Positions 44,673 through 54,661 of a DNA stretch of 64,000 nucleotides are shown here, in pieces. The notes beneath the pieces are model-generated. The model was not told the origin of the DNA, did no database searches, and worked only from the letters and a program-made list of their open reading frames with translations. Made by a program: the position numbers and the translations under genes. Origin of the DNA: Marivibrio halodurans (GTDB lineage: Bacteria; Pseudomonadota; Alphaproteobacteria; UBA8366; Aestuariispiraceae). The stretch lies in assembly GCF_017963645.1 (NCBI RefSeq), contig NZ_JAGMWN010000010.1, positions 1-64,000 on the forward strand. The letters run 5' to 3'. How positions within the stretch are numbered: position 1 is the stretch's first letter; each line of letters opens with the position of its first letter.

Positions 44673-44702
44673 CGCGGCCCGCCCCCGTTATGGGGAATCC
44701 GT

Positions 44703-45650
44703 CTACAGCCGCCGCTCGATCGCGTCCCAGATTCGGGCTTCCAGGCAGGTTTCGTCGAAGCGGTTGACCTCCTGCAACCCGGTGGGCGAGGTCACGTTGA
44801 TTTCCGTCAGATAGCCGCCGATCACGTCGATGCCGACGAAGATCAGGCCGCGCTCCTTCAGCATCGGGCCGATCGCCTCGCAGATTTCCAGATCGCGGGC
44901 GGTCATGACGTCCTTAACCGGCCTGCCGCCCACATGCATGTTCGACCGGCTCTCGCCCTTGGCCGGCACCCGGTTGATGGCGCCCACGGCCTCGCCGTCG
45001 ATCAGGATCACGCGCTTGTCGCCCTGACGCACGGCGGGCAGGTATTTTTGCACCATGAAGGGTTCGCGCGGGAAGCCGATGGCGAACATCTCCAGCAGCG
45101 AGGCGAGGTTCTCGTCCCCCTCCTGCAACCGAAAGACCCCCGCCCCGCCATTGCCGAAGAGAGGCTTGACGATGATATCCTTGAACTCCTCCCGGAAGGC
45201 CTCGACATCCGCCTTGGAACTGGTGATCAGCGTCGGCGGCATGAATTGCGGGAACTGGGTGACCAGCAATTTCTCCGGCGCGTTGCGCACATGGGCCGGG
45301 TCGTTCACCACCAGCGTCCGGGGGTGGATATGCTCCAGGATATGGGTCGCGGTGATATAGCCCATGTCGAAGGGCGGATCCTGGCGCATCAGCACCACAT
45401 CGACATCCGCGAGATCGAGAATGCGCGATTCCCCCAGGGTGAAATGATCGCCCTTCACCCGGCGCAGGCTCATCGGGCGGGCGTGGGCCCAGACCTTGCC
45501 GTCGCGGAAATTCAGATCGCGCGGTTGGTAGTGATAGAGCTGATAGCCGCGCTTCTCCGCCTCCAGGCCGAGGACGAAGCTGCTGTCGCCGTTGATATCG
45601 ATGCTCTCGACCGGATCCATCTGGATCGCGACGCTTTTCTGGGTGCTCAT
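44703..45650 (-). CDS. gshB: Glutathione synthetase
   Basis: The 315-residue ATP-grasp enzyme begins [19 protein letters not shown], typical of GshB, with [30 protein letters not shown] and the C-terminal [19 protein letters not shown] metal/ATP motifs. It joins gamma-glutamylcysteine and glycine. It is downstream of, and on the same strand as, the SirB1-like and BON genes, 20 bp from the former. Confidence 0.96.
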   Translation of the reverse strand: MSTQKSVAIQMDPVESIDINGDSSFVLGLEAEKRGYQLYHYQPRDLNFRDGKVWAHARPMSLRRVKGDHFTLGESRILDLADVDVVLMRQDPPFDMGYITATHILEHIHPRTLVVNDPAHVRNAPEKLLVTQFPQFMPPTLITSSKADVEAFREEFKDIIVKPLFGNGGAGVFRLQEGDENLASLLEMFAIGFPREPFMVQKYLPAVRQGDKRVILIDGEAVGAINRVPAKGESRSNMHVGGRPVKDVMTARDLEICEAIGPMLKERGLIFVGIDVIGGYLTEINVTSPTGLQEVNRFDETCLEARIWDAIERRL

Positions 45651-45670
45651 TATGGGGGGTCCGGATTCCG

Positions 45671-46528
45671 TCAGTTGGTCTTTTGGCGCAGTTCGGCCAG
45701 CAATTCGGCCGCTTCGCGGCGTTGCGCCTCGCGGGTTTCGCGCTCGATATAGGTTTCGAGCGCGGCGATCGCCGTCCTGTGATTGCCGATATGGGCGTTC
45801 AGCAACCCCGCTTCCCGCCATAGGGTGGCGCGTTCCGGCGCGATGGTCAGCATGCCGTCGACGATCTCCGCGGCGCGGTCGACCTGCTGGCGCTGGATCA
45901 GGCGGAGCTTGAGGTTGTTCTGCAGGCGGAGCAGCACGTCCTTATCCGCCGCCGGTTCGTAATGGCGCTGGGAAAGCTCCGCGTCGGCGCCGAGCGTCGT
46001 CTTGAGCATGCCACGCAGGGAGGCCGCGTCGCGCGGGGCGCCGCCGTCGAAAGGGTCGATTACCCGGCGCTCCCCGCCGCTATCCACCCGGACCAGGAAA
46101 TGACCGGGAAAGTCGAGGCCGACCGCGTCGATCCCCACCGCGCGCGCCAGCGTGATGTAAAGGATGCCGAGCGCCACCGGCAGCCCCTTCCGCCGGTCGA
46201 TCACGCGAATCAGGTTCGCGTTCTGCAAATCGTCATAGGTCTCGTGATCGCCCTGATAACCGTGCAGGCCGTAGAGCACATGGGCGATCGCGTCGCAGGC
46301 CTCCGCCACGGGCAGCGAACCGGCCGGTGCGTCGCCCACGATCTCGCGGACATCGGCGGTCATGCGTTCGATATGCGCGCGGTAGGTATCGAGACGCGCC
46401 GCCGGCGCCTCGCCCGCCGCCAACGCCAGCGCGCCCAGACCAAGCGGCAGGCGCGCGTCCCGGCTGCGTCCGATATCGCGCAGGATCTGGCGGGCGGTTA
46501 TATCCGTTTCAGTATCGGCAAGCGTCAT
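45671..46528 (-). CDS. SirB1 family protein (transglutaminase-like plus TPR)
   Basis: The 285-residue protein has an N-terminal transglutaminase-like fold with [27 protein letters not shown] and [20 protein letters not shown] (SirB1/DUF3857-type core), [12 protein letters not shown], and a C-terminal TPR pair ([19 protein letters not shown]). The classical Cys of active transglutaminases is not evident in this core. Bacterial SirB1 proteins have no firmly established activity. The ATG overlaps the upstream BON gene stop (ATGA). Confidence 0.85.
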   Translation of the reverse strand: MTLADTETDITARQILRDIGRSRDARLPLGLGALALAAGEAPAARLDTYRAHIERMTADVREIVGDAPAGSLPVAEACDAIAHVLYGLHGYQGDHETYDDLQNANLIRVIDRRKGLPVALGILYITLARAVGIDAVGLDFPGHFLVRVDSGGERRVIDPFDGGAPRDAASLRGMLKTTLGADAELSQRHYEPAADKDVLLRLQNNLKLRLIQRQQVDRAAEIVDGMLTIAPERATLWREAGLLNAHIGNHRTAIAALETYIERETREAQRREAAELLAELRQKTN

Positions 46529-47268
46529 TGCGAGGCTCCCGGATCGGGGGTCCCGTCGTCTTCCGCCCCATCCTGTTCCGCTTCCTGCTCGGCCAACGCC
46601 TCGAGGATGGAGGCGCGGCGCGGGCCGTCCTTCAACAGCATGTGGTTGACGATTCGCCGCACATTCGCGATCCGCCGCGCATGCGCCTGGACCCGGTCGA
46701 TCTCCGCCCGGTTCTGGGCGATACCGAAGAGGTACAGCGTGCCGCCGACCGCCTCCAGATCGTAGTTCACGGCGCGAACCTTGCCGTCGAGTGTGATATC
46801 GGCGCGCAGTTCGCTGGTGATCCGCAGATCGTAGCTGGTATCGATCGTCCCGATGCCCTCGCCGATCAGGATCTCGTTGATGACATCGACGATCCCATCG
46901 GTCGCCCAGGCGACGCGCACCGCCTCCACCCGATCGTCCGCCTCCGGGACGATGCCGGTCAGTAGCACGCGACCCTCGTGAACCGATACGCCGACGCGGC
47001 GGAAGGTATCGAAACGATAATCCGCCAGTCGCTTCAGGATTGAAACCTCGTCCGACTTGTCGCTCAAGGATTGTTCGAGGCCCCGTTCCTCCATCGCGGC
47101 CGAGCCGGCCACGGCGCCCGCGCCGACCGCCACGCCCACCGGCGAGCACGCCCCCAGCGGCCCGGCAAGCAGGGCCATCAGGCAAAGGGTGGCAAGGCCC
47201 CGGGACAGATGCGCGGACAGACATGCCGGCGGGCGAGCGGAAAAGCGGTAGGGCGGGCGATGGATCAT
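46525..47268 (-). CDS. BON-domain lipoprotein (DolP/OsmY-like)
   Basis: From the ATG at 47268 the product is 247 residues. A lipobox LGAC after ATLCLMALLAGP gives a lipidated outer-membrane or periplasmic protein. Two BON domains follow: FRRVGVSVHEGRVLLTGIV (about residues 85-103) and KVRAVNYDLEAVGGTLYLFGIA (~165-186). Such proteins (DolP/YraP, OsmY) support outer-membrane integrity. An ATG at 47298 is also in frame; neither has a good ribosome binding site. First gene of a three-gene minus-strand unit with the SirB1-like gene and gshB. Confidence 0.85.
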   Translation of the reverse strand: MIHRPPYRFSARPPACLSAHLSRGLATLCLMALLAGPLGACSPVGVAVGAGAVAGSAAMEERGLEQSLSDKSDEVSILKRLADYRFDTFRRVGVSVHEGRVLLTGIVPEADDRVEAVRVAWATDGIVDVINEILIGEGIGTIDTSYDLRITSELRADITLDGKVRAVNYDLEAVGGTLYLFGIAQNRAEIDRVQAHARRIANVRRIVNHMLLKDGPRRASILEALAEQEAEQDGAEDDGTPDPGASQ

Positions 47269-47387
47269 GGAACCGATACCGATCTTCGATACAACCATCC
47301 AGGAAAGTTAAACTAGGCGCGCCGTCGCGCCGCCGCAATCCACATGAACGGACCCGGTCTCATGAGGGTCTCATGACGGGGGGCGAC

Positions 47388-48683
47388 TCACGCGGCCGCG
47401 GACTTGCCGACGGGCCCGTCCGGCGGATCGGTTTCGATGACCACGGAATGGGCGCCCTCCGCCTCCTCCGTCATGTCCGCGCCCTCAGCGTCGTGGGCGG
47501 GTTCGTCTCCGACGGCCTTGGCGAGCCAGGTCCGCGCCGCCTCCAGATCGCCGTGCTCCTCCTCCTCCAGCCGCGCCATCAGGCGGCAGACACGCGGGCT
47601 GGGCTCGCGTTCCGCGATCGGCTTCAGGTGACGGCGCGCATCGCCCCAGAGCTGCGCGTCCAGCGAGGTGACGGCCCGCGCCACATGGCTTTCCGGATGA
47701 TCGGGCGCCTGCGCGGTCAGCTTCTCCATCCGTTTCACCTGACCCAGCGCGGTGGTGCCGGTCGGCGCCAGGTCGCGATAAAGCTCGGCCAGAAGCGGGT
47801 CCGGCTCGATATGCCAGGCATCCTCGACCAGCCGCTCCGCCTTGCGCGCCTTGCCCTCGTCGCGCAGCAGCGTCGCGGCCATCCGGATCGCCTCGATCGA
47901 GCCGGGATCGGCCTTGCGCGCCTGCTGGGCGGTTTTGAGAGCGGTGCGCGTCAAGCCGTCGCGGCGCTCCCGTCGCGCGCGTTCCATCAACAGCGCGGCG
48001 CGGCGACGCCCGATCTCGTCGGTCGGAATCGCACGCTCCTTCGCGGCCCGGTCGAGGGTTTCCAGCGCGGCGTCGGTCTGTCGGTGCTCGACCTGCAATT
48101 CCAGTAACTCGCGCAGCACCCAGGGCGTACCGGGCCGCAGGCGATAGGCGCGCTCGGCCATCTCCAGCGCGGCGGTGCGGTCGCCGGCCTTCAGCGCCTG
48201 GATCATCAGCCCGCGCACGCCCATGAAGGCGGTGTTGGGATCGTCCAGCATGCCCTCGAAATAGCGCCGCGCGGCGTCATCCTCGCCGTTGAGCTGCGCC
48301 GACTGGGCGGAGAGCAGCCGGGTCAGCGCCGGATCGTCGAGCAGGGCGTTCGCCCGCTTTGCCTGTCGCGCGGCCTCGTTCGCGTCGCCGGCGGCGGCCG
48401 CGACCAGCCCCTGGGTCAGGGCCTTGTAGCCCTTGGTCTGGCGGGTGCGGCGGCGATAGTCGCCGATGCGCCCGGGCAGGCGCACGATCCCCCGCCGGAT
48501 ACGGTCGCCGAAGGCGAGCAGCACCGCGAGTACCAGCATCGCCAGCACCAGGATGCCGACCGGCATGTCCGCGCGCCAGTCCTGGAATTGGATCGTGACG
48601 GCACCCGGATTGCTTACGAAATAAGCGACCAGCGCCCCGAGGATGCCGAGCTTGACGAGGAAGAAGAGCGCGCGTCCGGTCAT
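47388..48683 (-). CDS. hemY: HemY-like membrane TPR protein
   Basis: The 431-residue protein has two N-terminal membrane segments (ALFFLVKLGILGALVAYFV and MPVGILVLAMLVLAVLLAFGD) and the HemY_N region with DWRADMP between them, then TPR repeats to about residue 390. This is the HemY of proteobacterial hem operons (not protoporphyrinogen oxidase), of unclear biochemical role. RBS GGAGG lies 8 nt from the ATG at 48683. It starts 4 bp after the hemD-mitofilin fusion gene. Confidence 0.92.
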   Translation of the reverse strand: MTGRALFFLVKLGILGALVAYFVSNPGAVTIQFQDWRADMPVGILVLAMLVLAVLLAFGDRIRRGIVRLPGRIGDYRRRTRQTKGYKALTQGLVAAAAGDANEAARQAKRANALLDDPALTRLLSAQSAQLNGEDDAARRYFEGMLDDPNTAFMGVRGLMIQALKAGDRTAALEMAERAYRLRPGTPWVLRELLELQVEHRQTDAALETLDRAAKERAIPTDEIGRRRAALLMERARRERRDGLTRTALKTAQQARKADPGSIEAIRMAATLLRDEGKARKAERLVEDAWHIEPDPLLAELYRDLAPTGTTALGQVKRMEKLTAQAPDHPESHVARAVTSLDAQLWGDARRHLKPIAEREPSPRVCRLMARLEEEEHGDLEAARTWLAKAVGDEPAHDAEGADMTEEAEGAHSVVIETDPPDGPVGKSAAA

Positions 48684-48687
48684 GATC

Positions 48688-51351
48688 TCAGCCTCCCTCC
48701 TGGCCGGCTTGGTTCGCCCGGCCGGTGTCGCCGGTCTGGGTGTCGCCGGTCTGGGTGTCGCCGCTCTGGGTGTCGCCGCTCTGGGCGCCGCCGGTCTGGC
48801 CCACACTCGTCTGGGCGGAGAGCCGCGCGATCGCCGCCTCGCGCAGTGCCGTCCCGGCCGCCTCGGCGTCGAGCCGGGCCTCCGCCGCGTCGAGCCACGC
48901 GGCCGCCCGCGGGCTGGCCTCCCGGATTTCGGAGAGTGCGGCGACCGCGCCGGCGAGATCGCCGCGGGCCAGCGCGGCCTCCGCCCGGCTGACCGGCGGC
49001 CGGTCGGCCGCCTCGCCGGTCTGGCGGACGCTGACGAGGCCGGTGAGCCGGTCGACCGCCTGATCCACCCAGCCGCCGTCGGATGCGCTCGCGTCATGCA
49101 TCGCGGAGGCTTCCGCCTCGAAGCGGCGCAGCAGGGCGGCGCGGGTCGCGACACCCGCCGCCGCATGGGGGGCCAGCCGCGCGACCGCGTCGGCGAACGC
49201 CCCGTCCGCCGGTGCCAGTTGGCGGACCCGTTCCAGCGGTGCATCGAACGGCCGGCCTGCGGCCAGCGCGTCCTGCACGGAGCCGACGGCGATCACCGTC
49301 GCCGCCTGCTGCGCGCCCTTGAGCGCCGGCGCCTCGGCGACCTCCTCGACGCGGGTACCGACCTGCTCGATCCGGCTTTCCAAGGCGGCGACCCGATCGC
49401 GCAGGGCGGTCAATGCCTCGGTCCCGGCCGCCTTGTCGAGTTCGGCGGAGAGATTGTCGATCCGATCCTCCAGCGCGCCCGTCGTCTCCGTGACGGCATC
49501 CAGCATCGCGCCGGGGGTCATGCCGCCTTCCGCGCCGAGCGGCAGGGACTCCAGCGCGTCCAAACGCGCGCGCAAGGCGTCGATCACCTCGTTATCGACG
49601 CTTCCGGCCGCGTTCCCCCCGGTCTGGTTCGATGCGGCCTCGATCGCTTCGGAGGTTCGCGCGGCCAAGTCCTCGACCCGGCCGCCCAGGCTTTGGACCC
49701 GGTTCGCCAGGTCCTCGATCCGCGCCGGATCGACGCGCGGCGCCTCCTCCGGCAGATAGCGGCCGAGAACGGGGTCGAGCATCGCGTCGACGGAGGTGCG
49801 CCAATAGGGTTCCGTCAGCACCGCCAGGATCGCGACCAGGGCGATCAAGGCCGCGAAAGCGCCGGCGAGGCCGCCGGCCCCGGTTCCGCCCTTGTTTTCG
49901 GGGAATTTTCCGTGACGGTCCGCAGCTTTCGGGGCGGCCGTCTTCGCGTCGGTCTCGGCGTCGGATGGTGTTTCGTCGGTTTCCCCGGCCGTCTCGTCAT
50001 CATGCGCCGCGTCGTCCGATGCCTCTTCCTCGTGCGTCTCGTCGCCGTCGGCTTCCTCCCCGGCTGTTTCATCTCCGTCCGTTTCGGGGGCATCTCCAAC
50101 GGGTTCGGCCTCCACGGGGTCGGCCCAGGGGCCGGTTTCGTCGCCCAGCGCGGCGTCGTCCTCCGCGACCTCATGCCCGGCGTGCCGGCCGGCGCCCTCG
50201 GTCAGTTTGGCGAGGTCGACCCCGGCGGCGGAGGCGGCGGCGATGATGTCGCGCCAGCGCGATTCGGGAATATGGTTGCGTGCCTTCCAGCCCTGGACCG
50301 TGCTGACGGCGACCTTCAATCGCGTGGCCATCGGGCGGATGCCGCCGAAGGCCTCGATCACCGCATCCGCGCCGGGTGTGCCCGGCGCGGGCGCGGCTTC
50401 GCCGATGTCTTTCTCCGATTCCGTCTCGCCGGCCGTTTCCCTATCCGACGTTTCGGTATCCTCGGCCTTCCTGTCGTCGTTCATCATCGCCCCTTCATTC
50501 GACCCATTCGCGTCCGGACCGCCGCCGGCCGCGTCCTCGCCGCCCTCGATCTTATCAGCTTTCGCGGCACTGTCAGTCGGCGTCTCGTCCTCTCGTACGC
50601 GTACACCCGTCGCCGCGCGCAGCGCACTGACCATGTCGGCGGCCTCCGGCCGGTCCGCCAACACGACGTGGCTAAAGGTAAGGCCGGAAAGCCGATCCGC
50701 AACGGCCGGGCTGAGACAGGCCGCCGTCATGCCGCCCATCGCCTCGACCAGCCCCGCCTCCGTGACCAGTTGCCGGAAGGTGTCCGCCGTTCGCGGCGAG
50801 AACAACACGACCGCCTCGATTTCCCCGGCCGCGATGGCCGCGCGCGCGGGCGCGTCGAGGGCGCTCGCCACCTCGGCGCGGTAGAGCGCGCGCTTGGTCA
50901 CGCCAAAGCCCGCGGCCCCGAGCCGCCCGGCGAGATCGCCCGCCAGATCGCTGCCCGCCGCGTGGAACAGGCCGCCGTCCGACGGGTCGAGGCGTTCGGT
51001 CACCAGCGCCGATAAGGCCGCGACATCGCCGGTCGCCGTCTCGACCCGCGAGAAGCCGGCGAGCCGCGCCGCCGCCGCCGTCGCGGGCCCGACGCAATAG
51101 GTCGGCAGGTCGCGCGCCTTGTGCAGCCGGGCGAAGGCCCGCGCGCCGTTCGCCGAGGTGAAGAGCAGCGCCTGGACATCCGCCAGATCCTCCGCCAGCG
51201 CCCCGGCTTCGGGCGTTAGCGGGCGGATCGTCAACAGGGGCTCCGGCATCACGCCGAATCCGGCGGCCTCCAGCAGGGCGATCAGATCGCCCGCATCCTC
51301 CGCCGGACGGGTGACGAGGACCGTGGGCGCGCGGTCAGTCGAAGAAGCCAT
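48688..51351 (-). CDS. hemD: HemD-mitofilin (Mic60-like) fusion protein
   Basis: One uninterrupted 887-codon frame. Residues ~1-248 are a full uroporphyrinogen-III synthase (VLVTRPAEDA, LFTSANGARAF, VLFSPRTADTF). Residues ~255-325 are acidic linker; ~326-385 hold a small HTH-like carph-isopro module (FGGIRPMATRL, STVQGWKARN); ~385-480 are acidic; a membrane helix lies at ~492-513; coiled coil and mitofilin/COG4223 sequence extends to the end. In most alphaproteobacteria HemD and the mitofilin-like protein are separate neighbouring genes. The ATG at 51351 overlaps hemC by 17 bp. An in-frame ATGATG at 50482-50487 (residues 289-290), with AAGGGG close upstream, could also start a separate mitofilin product. 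Confidence 0.88.
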   Translation of the reverse strand: MASSTDRAPTVLVTRPAEDAGDLIALLEAAGFGVMPEPLLTIRPLTPEAGALAEDLADVQALLFTSANGARAFARLHKARDLPTYCVGPATAAAARLAGFSRVETATGDVAALSALVTERLDPSDGGLFHAAGSDLAGDLAGRLGAAGFGVTKRALYRAEVASALDAPARAAIAAGEIEAVVLFSPRTADTFRQLVTEAGLVEAMGGMTAACLSPAVADRLSGLTFSHVVLADRPEAADMVSALRAATGVRVREDETPTDSAAKADKIEGGEDAAGGGPDANGSNEGAMMNDDRKAEDTETSDRETAGETESEKDIGEAAPAPGTPGADAVIEAFGGIRPMATRLKVAVSTVQGWKARNHIPESRWRDIIAAASAAGVDLAKLTEGAGRHAGHEVAEDDAALGDETGPWADPVEAEPVGDAPETDGDETAGEEADGDETHEEEASDDAAHDDETAGETDETPSDAETDAKTAAPKAADRHGKFPENKGGTGAGGLAGAFAALIALVAILAVLTEPYWRTSVDAMLDPVLGRYLPEEAPRVDPARIEDLANRVQSLGGRVEDLAARTSEAIEAASNQTGGNAAGSVDNEVIDALRARLDALESLPLGAEGGMTPGAMLDAVTETTGALEDRIDNLSAELDKAAGTEALTALRDRVAALESRIEQVGTRVEEVAEAPALKGAQQAATVIAVGSVQDALAAGRPFDAPLERVRQLAPADGAFADAVARLAPHAAAGVATRAALLRRFEAEASAMHDASASDGGWVDQAVDRLTGLVSVRQTGEAADRPPVSRAEAALARGDLAGAVAALSEIREASPRAAAWLDAAEARLDAEAAGTALREAAIARLSAQTSVGQTGGAQSGDTQSGDTQTGDTQTGDTGRANQAGQEGG
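48725..48799 (-). repeat. 15-bp tandem repeat near the C-terminus of the fusion protein
   Basis: Five consecutive 15-bp units (plus-strand GTGTCGCCGGTCTGG with G/C variants; last unit GCGCCGCCGGTCTGG) encode QTGDT/QSGDT/QTGGA on the minus strand. They lie just before the C-terminal ANQAGQEGG. Confidence 0.88.
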
Positions 51352-52276
51352 CGCCCATCTCCGCCTTGAGGCGCCGCCCGGCCGCCCGGCCGACGGCGAG
51401 CGGATCGTCGATCGGTCCTTCTTCCTCCACCCGCAGGAGCCGGGTCCCGTCCTCGCGCGCGACAAGGCCCCGGAAACGGAGCCGCGTGCCGACGCATTCC
51501 GCCAGACCGGCGATCGGCGTGCGGCAGGAACCATCGAGCACGGCCAGATAGGCGCGCTCGCATGTGACCCGCGTCAGGCTCTCCGCATGGGTCAGCGGCT
51601 CCAGGATCGTCTTCACGTCTGTTTCGTCCTCGCGGCAGGCGATGGCGATGGCGCCCTGGGCCACGGCGGGCATGAAGCCGTCCGCCTCCAGCGCGCGGGC
51701 GCCGGCGGCTTCCACCATGCCAAGGCGGTTCAGCCCCGCCATGGCGAGCATCGTGGCATCCGCCACCCCTTCCGCCAGCTTGCGCAGGCGGGTTTGCACA
51801 TTGCCCCGGAACAGCACCACCTTCAGATCGGGCCGCATGGCCCGGAGCTGCGCCTGCCGGCGCAGGCTGGCGCTGCCGACGGTCGCCCCATCGGGCAGGT
51901 CGAGGGGGCCGGCGGCCTTGGGGCTGAGCCAGGCGTCGCGCGGATCCTCGCGCTCCAGCACCGCGCCGATGGCGATCCCGTCCTCCAGGATCGTCTCCAT
52001 GTCCTTCATGGAATGGACGGCCGCCGTGCAGCGCCGTTCCTGCAACGCCCGGTCGAGTTCCTTGGTGAACAGCCCCTTGCCCCCGACCTCCGCGAGCGGC
52101 CGGTCGGTGATGGCGTCGCCGGAGACCTTGATCTCCACGATCTCCACCGGCAGGCCGGGCCAGTGCCGCGCGAGGAGGCGCCGTGCCTCCTCCGCCTGGG
52201 CCATGGCGAGGGGCGAGCCGCGCGTCCCCAGGGTGAAGGGGTGCTCGGCCGTGAAACGCTTGATCGGATCGGTCAT
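51335..52276 (-). CDS. hemC: Hydroxymethylbilane synthase (porphobilinogen deaminase)
   Basis: The 313-residue enzyme has GTRGSPLAMAQA, EIKVSGDAITDRPLAEVGGKGLFTKELD, VHSMKD, SLRRQAQL and the dipyrromethane cofactor Cys in LDGSCRTPIAG. It polymerises four porphobilinogens to hydroxymethylbilane, the substrate of HemD encoded next (17-bp overlap). Length is typical. First gene of the minus-strand hem operon, divergent from tsaD over 97 bp. Confidence 0.97.
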   Translation of the reverse strand: MTDPIKRFTAEHPFTLGTRGSPLAMAQAEEARRLLARHWPGLPVEIVEIKVSGDAITDRPLAEVGGKGLFTKELDRALQERRCTAAVHSMKDMETILEDGIAIGAVLEREDPRDAWLSPKAAGPLDLPDGATVGSASLRRQAQLRAMRPDLKVVLFRGNVQTRLRKLAEGVADATMLAMAGLNRLGMVEAAGARALEADGFMPAVAQGAIAIACREDETDVKTILEPLTHAESLTRVTCERAYLAVLDGSCRTPIAGLAECVGTRLRFRGLVAREDGTRLLRVEEEGPIDDPLAVGRAAGRRLKAEMGDGFFD

Positions 52277-52373
52277 GCGCTAGCTGTAGCCTATCGGCCC
52301 GCCATAGGCTACACCCGCCAGCGGGAACGATGCCGCCCGGGGCGGCGCGCGGCGACGGAGAAGGGCGAGCATC

Positions 52374-53501
52374 ATGCGTATCCTGGGAATCGAGACGTCC
52401 TGCGACGAGACGGCGGCCGCGATCGTCGAGCGCGACGCGAACGGGCGCGGGCTGATTCGCGCCAATGTCGTGCTCTCGCAATTGGACGAGCATCGCGCCT
52501 ATGGCGGTGTCGTGCCGGAGATCGCGGCGCGCAGTCATCTCGACCATCTCGACCGGCTGATCGCCCAGGCGCTGGAGGAGGCCGGCAGCGGCTTCGACGA
52601 TCTGGACGGAATCGCGGCCACCGCCGGGCCCGGACTGATCGGCGGTGTCATGGTCGGCGCGCTGACCGCCAAGGCGATCGCCTGGGCGCGCGGCTTGCCC
52701 TTCATCGCGGTCAACCATCTGGAGGGGCACGCGCTGACCGCGCGGCTTACCGCCGACGACCCGGCGGAGGCCGCCTTTCCCTATCTGCTGCTGCTGGTAA
52801 GCGGCGGGCACTGCCAACTCCTCGCGGTCGAGGGGGTGGGACGCTATCGCGTGCTCGGCACCACGGTCGACGATGCGGTGGGCGAGGCCTTCGACAAGAC
52901 GGCGAAGCTGCTCGATCTCGGCTATCCGGGCGGACCGGCGGTGGAGCGCGCGGCCGAACGCTCGGCCCGGCGGCGCGCCGAGGCAGGGGAGGAAACCCCG
53001 CGCTTTCGTCTGCCGATTCCGATGCGGGGCCGGGATGACTGCGCCTTCTCCTTCTCCGGACTGAAGACGGCGGTCCGCCAGCAGTTGGAGCGCCTCGACA
53101 CCCCGCCCGGCGAAGCCGAGCGCGAGGATCTCGCGGCCGCCTTCCAGACCAACGCCGCGCGCTCCATCGCCGACCGCACGGCGCGTGCCTGCGCCCGCTT
53201 CACGGCGGAGGTGGCGCCGGGCCGCCCCCTGGTCGTCGCCGGCGGCGTCGCGGCGAACAAAGTGATCCGCGCCGAGCTGGCCCGGGTGGCGGACGCGGCG
53301 GGCATGACCTTCCTCGCCCCGCCGCTGAAATTGTGCACGGACAACGCGGCGATGATCGCCTGGGCCGGGGCGGAGCGGCTGGCGCTGGGCTTGACCGACG
53401 GTCTCGACTTCCGGCCCCGCCCGCGCTGGCCGTTGGCGGACCTCGCGGACCGGGCGCCGCCCGGCGCTGGCGCCGCCGCCCAAGCGGAGGCAGGGGCATG
53501 A
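52374..53501 (+). CDS. tsaD: tRNA N6-adenosine threonylcarbamoyltransferase TsaD
   Basis: The 375-residue ASKHA-fold protein begins [19 protein letters not shown], with the metal-binding [12 protein letters not shown] (HxEGH-type), [11 protein letters not shown] and [13 protein letters not shown]. It makes t6A37 in ANN-decoding tRNAs with TsaB/TsaE. The C-terminal tail beyond [10 protein letters not shown] is a little longer than usual and alanine-rich. It overlaps gpsA by 4 bp (ATGA). Confidence 0.97.
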   Translation: MRILGIETSCDETAAAIVERDANGRGLIRANVVLSQLDEHRAYGGVVPEIAARSHLDHLDRLIAQALEEAGSGFDDLDGIAATAGPGLIGGVMVGALTAKAIAWARGLPFIAVNHLEGHALTARLTADDPAEAAFPYLLLLVSGGHCQLLAVEGVGRYRVLGTTVDDAVGEAFDKTAKLLDLGYPGGPAVERAAERSARRRAEAGEETPRFRLPIPMRGRDDCAFSFSGLKTAVRQQLERLDTPPGEAEREDLAAAFQTNAARSIADRTARACARFTAEVAPGRPLVVAGGVAANKVIRAELARVADAAGMTFLAPPLKLCTDNAAMIAWAGAERLALGLTDGLDFRPRPRWPLADLADRAPPGAGAAAQAEAGA

Positions 53502-54517
53502 CGGCATATGGGAACGTATCCGGTCCGATCACTATCCTTGGCGCGGGGGCCTGGGGTACCGCGCTCGCTTGCGTCGCGCGGCGGGCGGGGCGGCCCGTCC
53601 GGCTGTGGGGCCGGGACGAGGCCGTGTTGGCCGCGATCGCGGAAGGGCGCGGCAATCCGGTCTATCTGCCCGGCATCCCGCTGGAGCCGGGAATCGAGAC
53701 CACGGCGGACATCAAGGCTGCGCTCGACGGGTCGGCGGCGGTTCTGTTGGTCTGTCCGGCCCAGGCGGTCCGGGCGGTCACGGCGCGCGCCGCCCCCTAT
53801 ATTTCCGACGATCTGCCGGTCGCGCTCTGCGCCAAGGGGGTGGAGCGCGACAGCGCCCTGCTGATGAGCGAGGTCCTGGCGGAGACGGTACCCGGCGCCG
53901 CGCCGGCCGTGCTCTCCGGCCCGACCTTCGCGGCGGAGGTGGCCAAGGGACTGCCGACGGCGGTGACGCTCGCCGCGCGCGACCCTGCCATGGGGCGGTT
54001 CCTGCAAGGTGCCCTCGCGGGGGAACGGTTCCGGCCCTATCTCTCCGACGATGTCATCGGCGTCGAGGTCGCGGGCGCGGCGAAGAACGTGATCGCGATC
54101 GCCTGCGGCATCGCCTGGGGCCTGGGGCTGGGCGAGAATGCCTGCGCCGCGCTTCTGACGCGTGGGCTGGCGGAGATCGGACGGCTCGCCGGCGCGCTGG
54201 GCGGCCGGGCGGAAACGATGGCGGGGCTCTCCGGCCTCGGTGATCTGACCTTGACCGCCGGCAGCAAGACAAGCCGGAACACGCGCTTCGGAATCGTGCT
54301 GGGCGAAGGCGGGACGCCCGCCGATCCGGGGTCGCGTCCCGCGCTGACGGAGGGGGTGGCGACGGCGGCGGCGATCGTGGCCTTGGCCGAACGCGCCGGG
54401 GTCTCCGACATTCCGATCATCTGTGCCGTCGATGATGTGCTGGCCGGGAGGCTGAGCACCGAGGAGGCGATTCGGCGGCTTCTCGCCCGCCCTGTCGGCA
54501 ATGAAGGGGCCGGCTGA
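53498..54517 (+). CDS. gpsA: Glycerol-3-phosphate dehydrogenase [NAD(P)+]
   Basis: The 339-residue protein has the dinucleotide motif [35 protein letters not shown] and the catalytic Lys context [30 protein letters not shown] precedes the ATG. It makes sn-glycerol-3-phosphate for phospholipids. The tsaD-gpsA order is common in alphaproteobacteria. Confidence 0.96.
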   Translation: MTAYGNVSGPITILGAGAWGTALACVARRAGRPVRLWGRDEAVLAAIAEGRGNPVYLPGIPLEPGIETTADIKAALDGSAAVLLVCPAQAVRAVTARAAPYISDDLPVALCAKGVERDSALLMSEVLAETVPGAAPAVLSGPTFAAEVAKGLPTAVTLAARDPAMGRFLQGALAGERFRPYLSDDVIGVEVAGAAKNVIAIACGIAWGLGLGENACAALLTRGLAEIGRLAGALGGRAETMAGLSGLGDLTLTAGSKTSRNTRFGIVLGEGGTPADPGSRPALTEGVATAAAIVALAERAGVSDIPIICAVDDVLAGRLSTEEAIRRLLARPVGNEGAG

Positions 54518-54661
54518 ATCGGTCCCCGTACGGCATGTGCTTTTCGCGCTCGGCCTTGCGTTTCTCGGAAAAGACCCTACGTCGCTTGATGCAAGCGCCC
54601 GCGCGGGCGTTCGGGACGGGGCACCATCGAGAACAAGCCTTAACAGGAGGGCGATTAGGAG

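Noticed and set aside
54570-54620. Hairpin CGCCCGCGCGGGCG after gpsA as a terminator
   Set aside because: The stem is strong but no T-tract follows; in this GC content such palindromes are common by chance.
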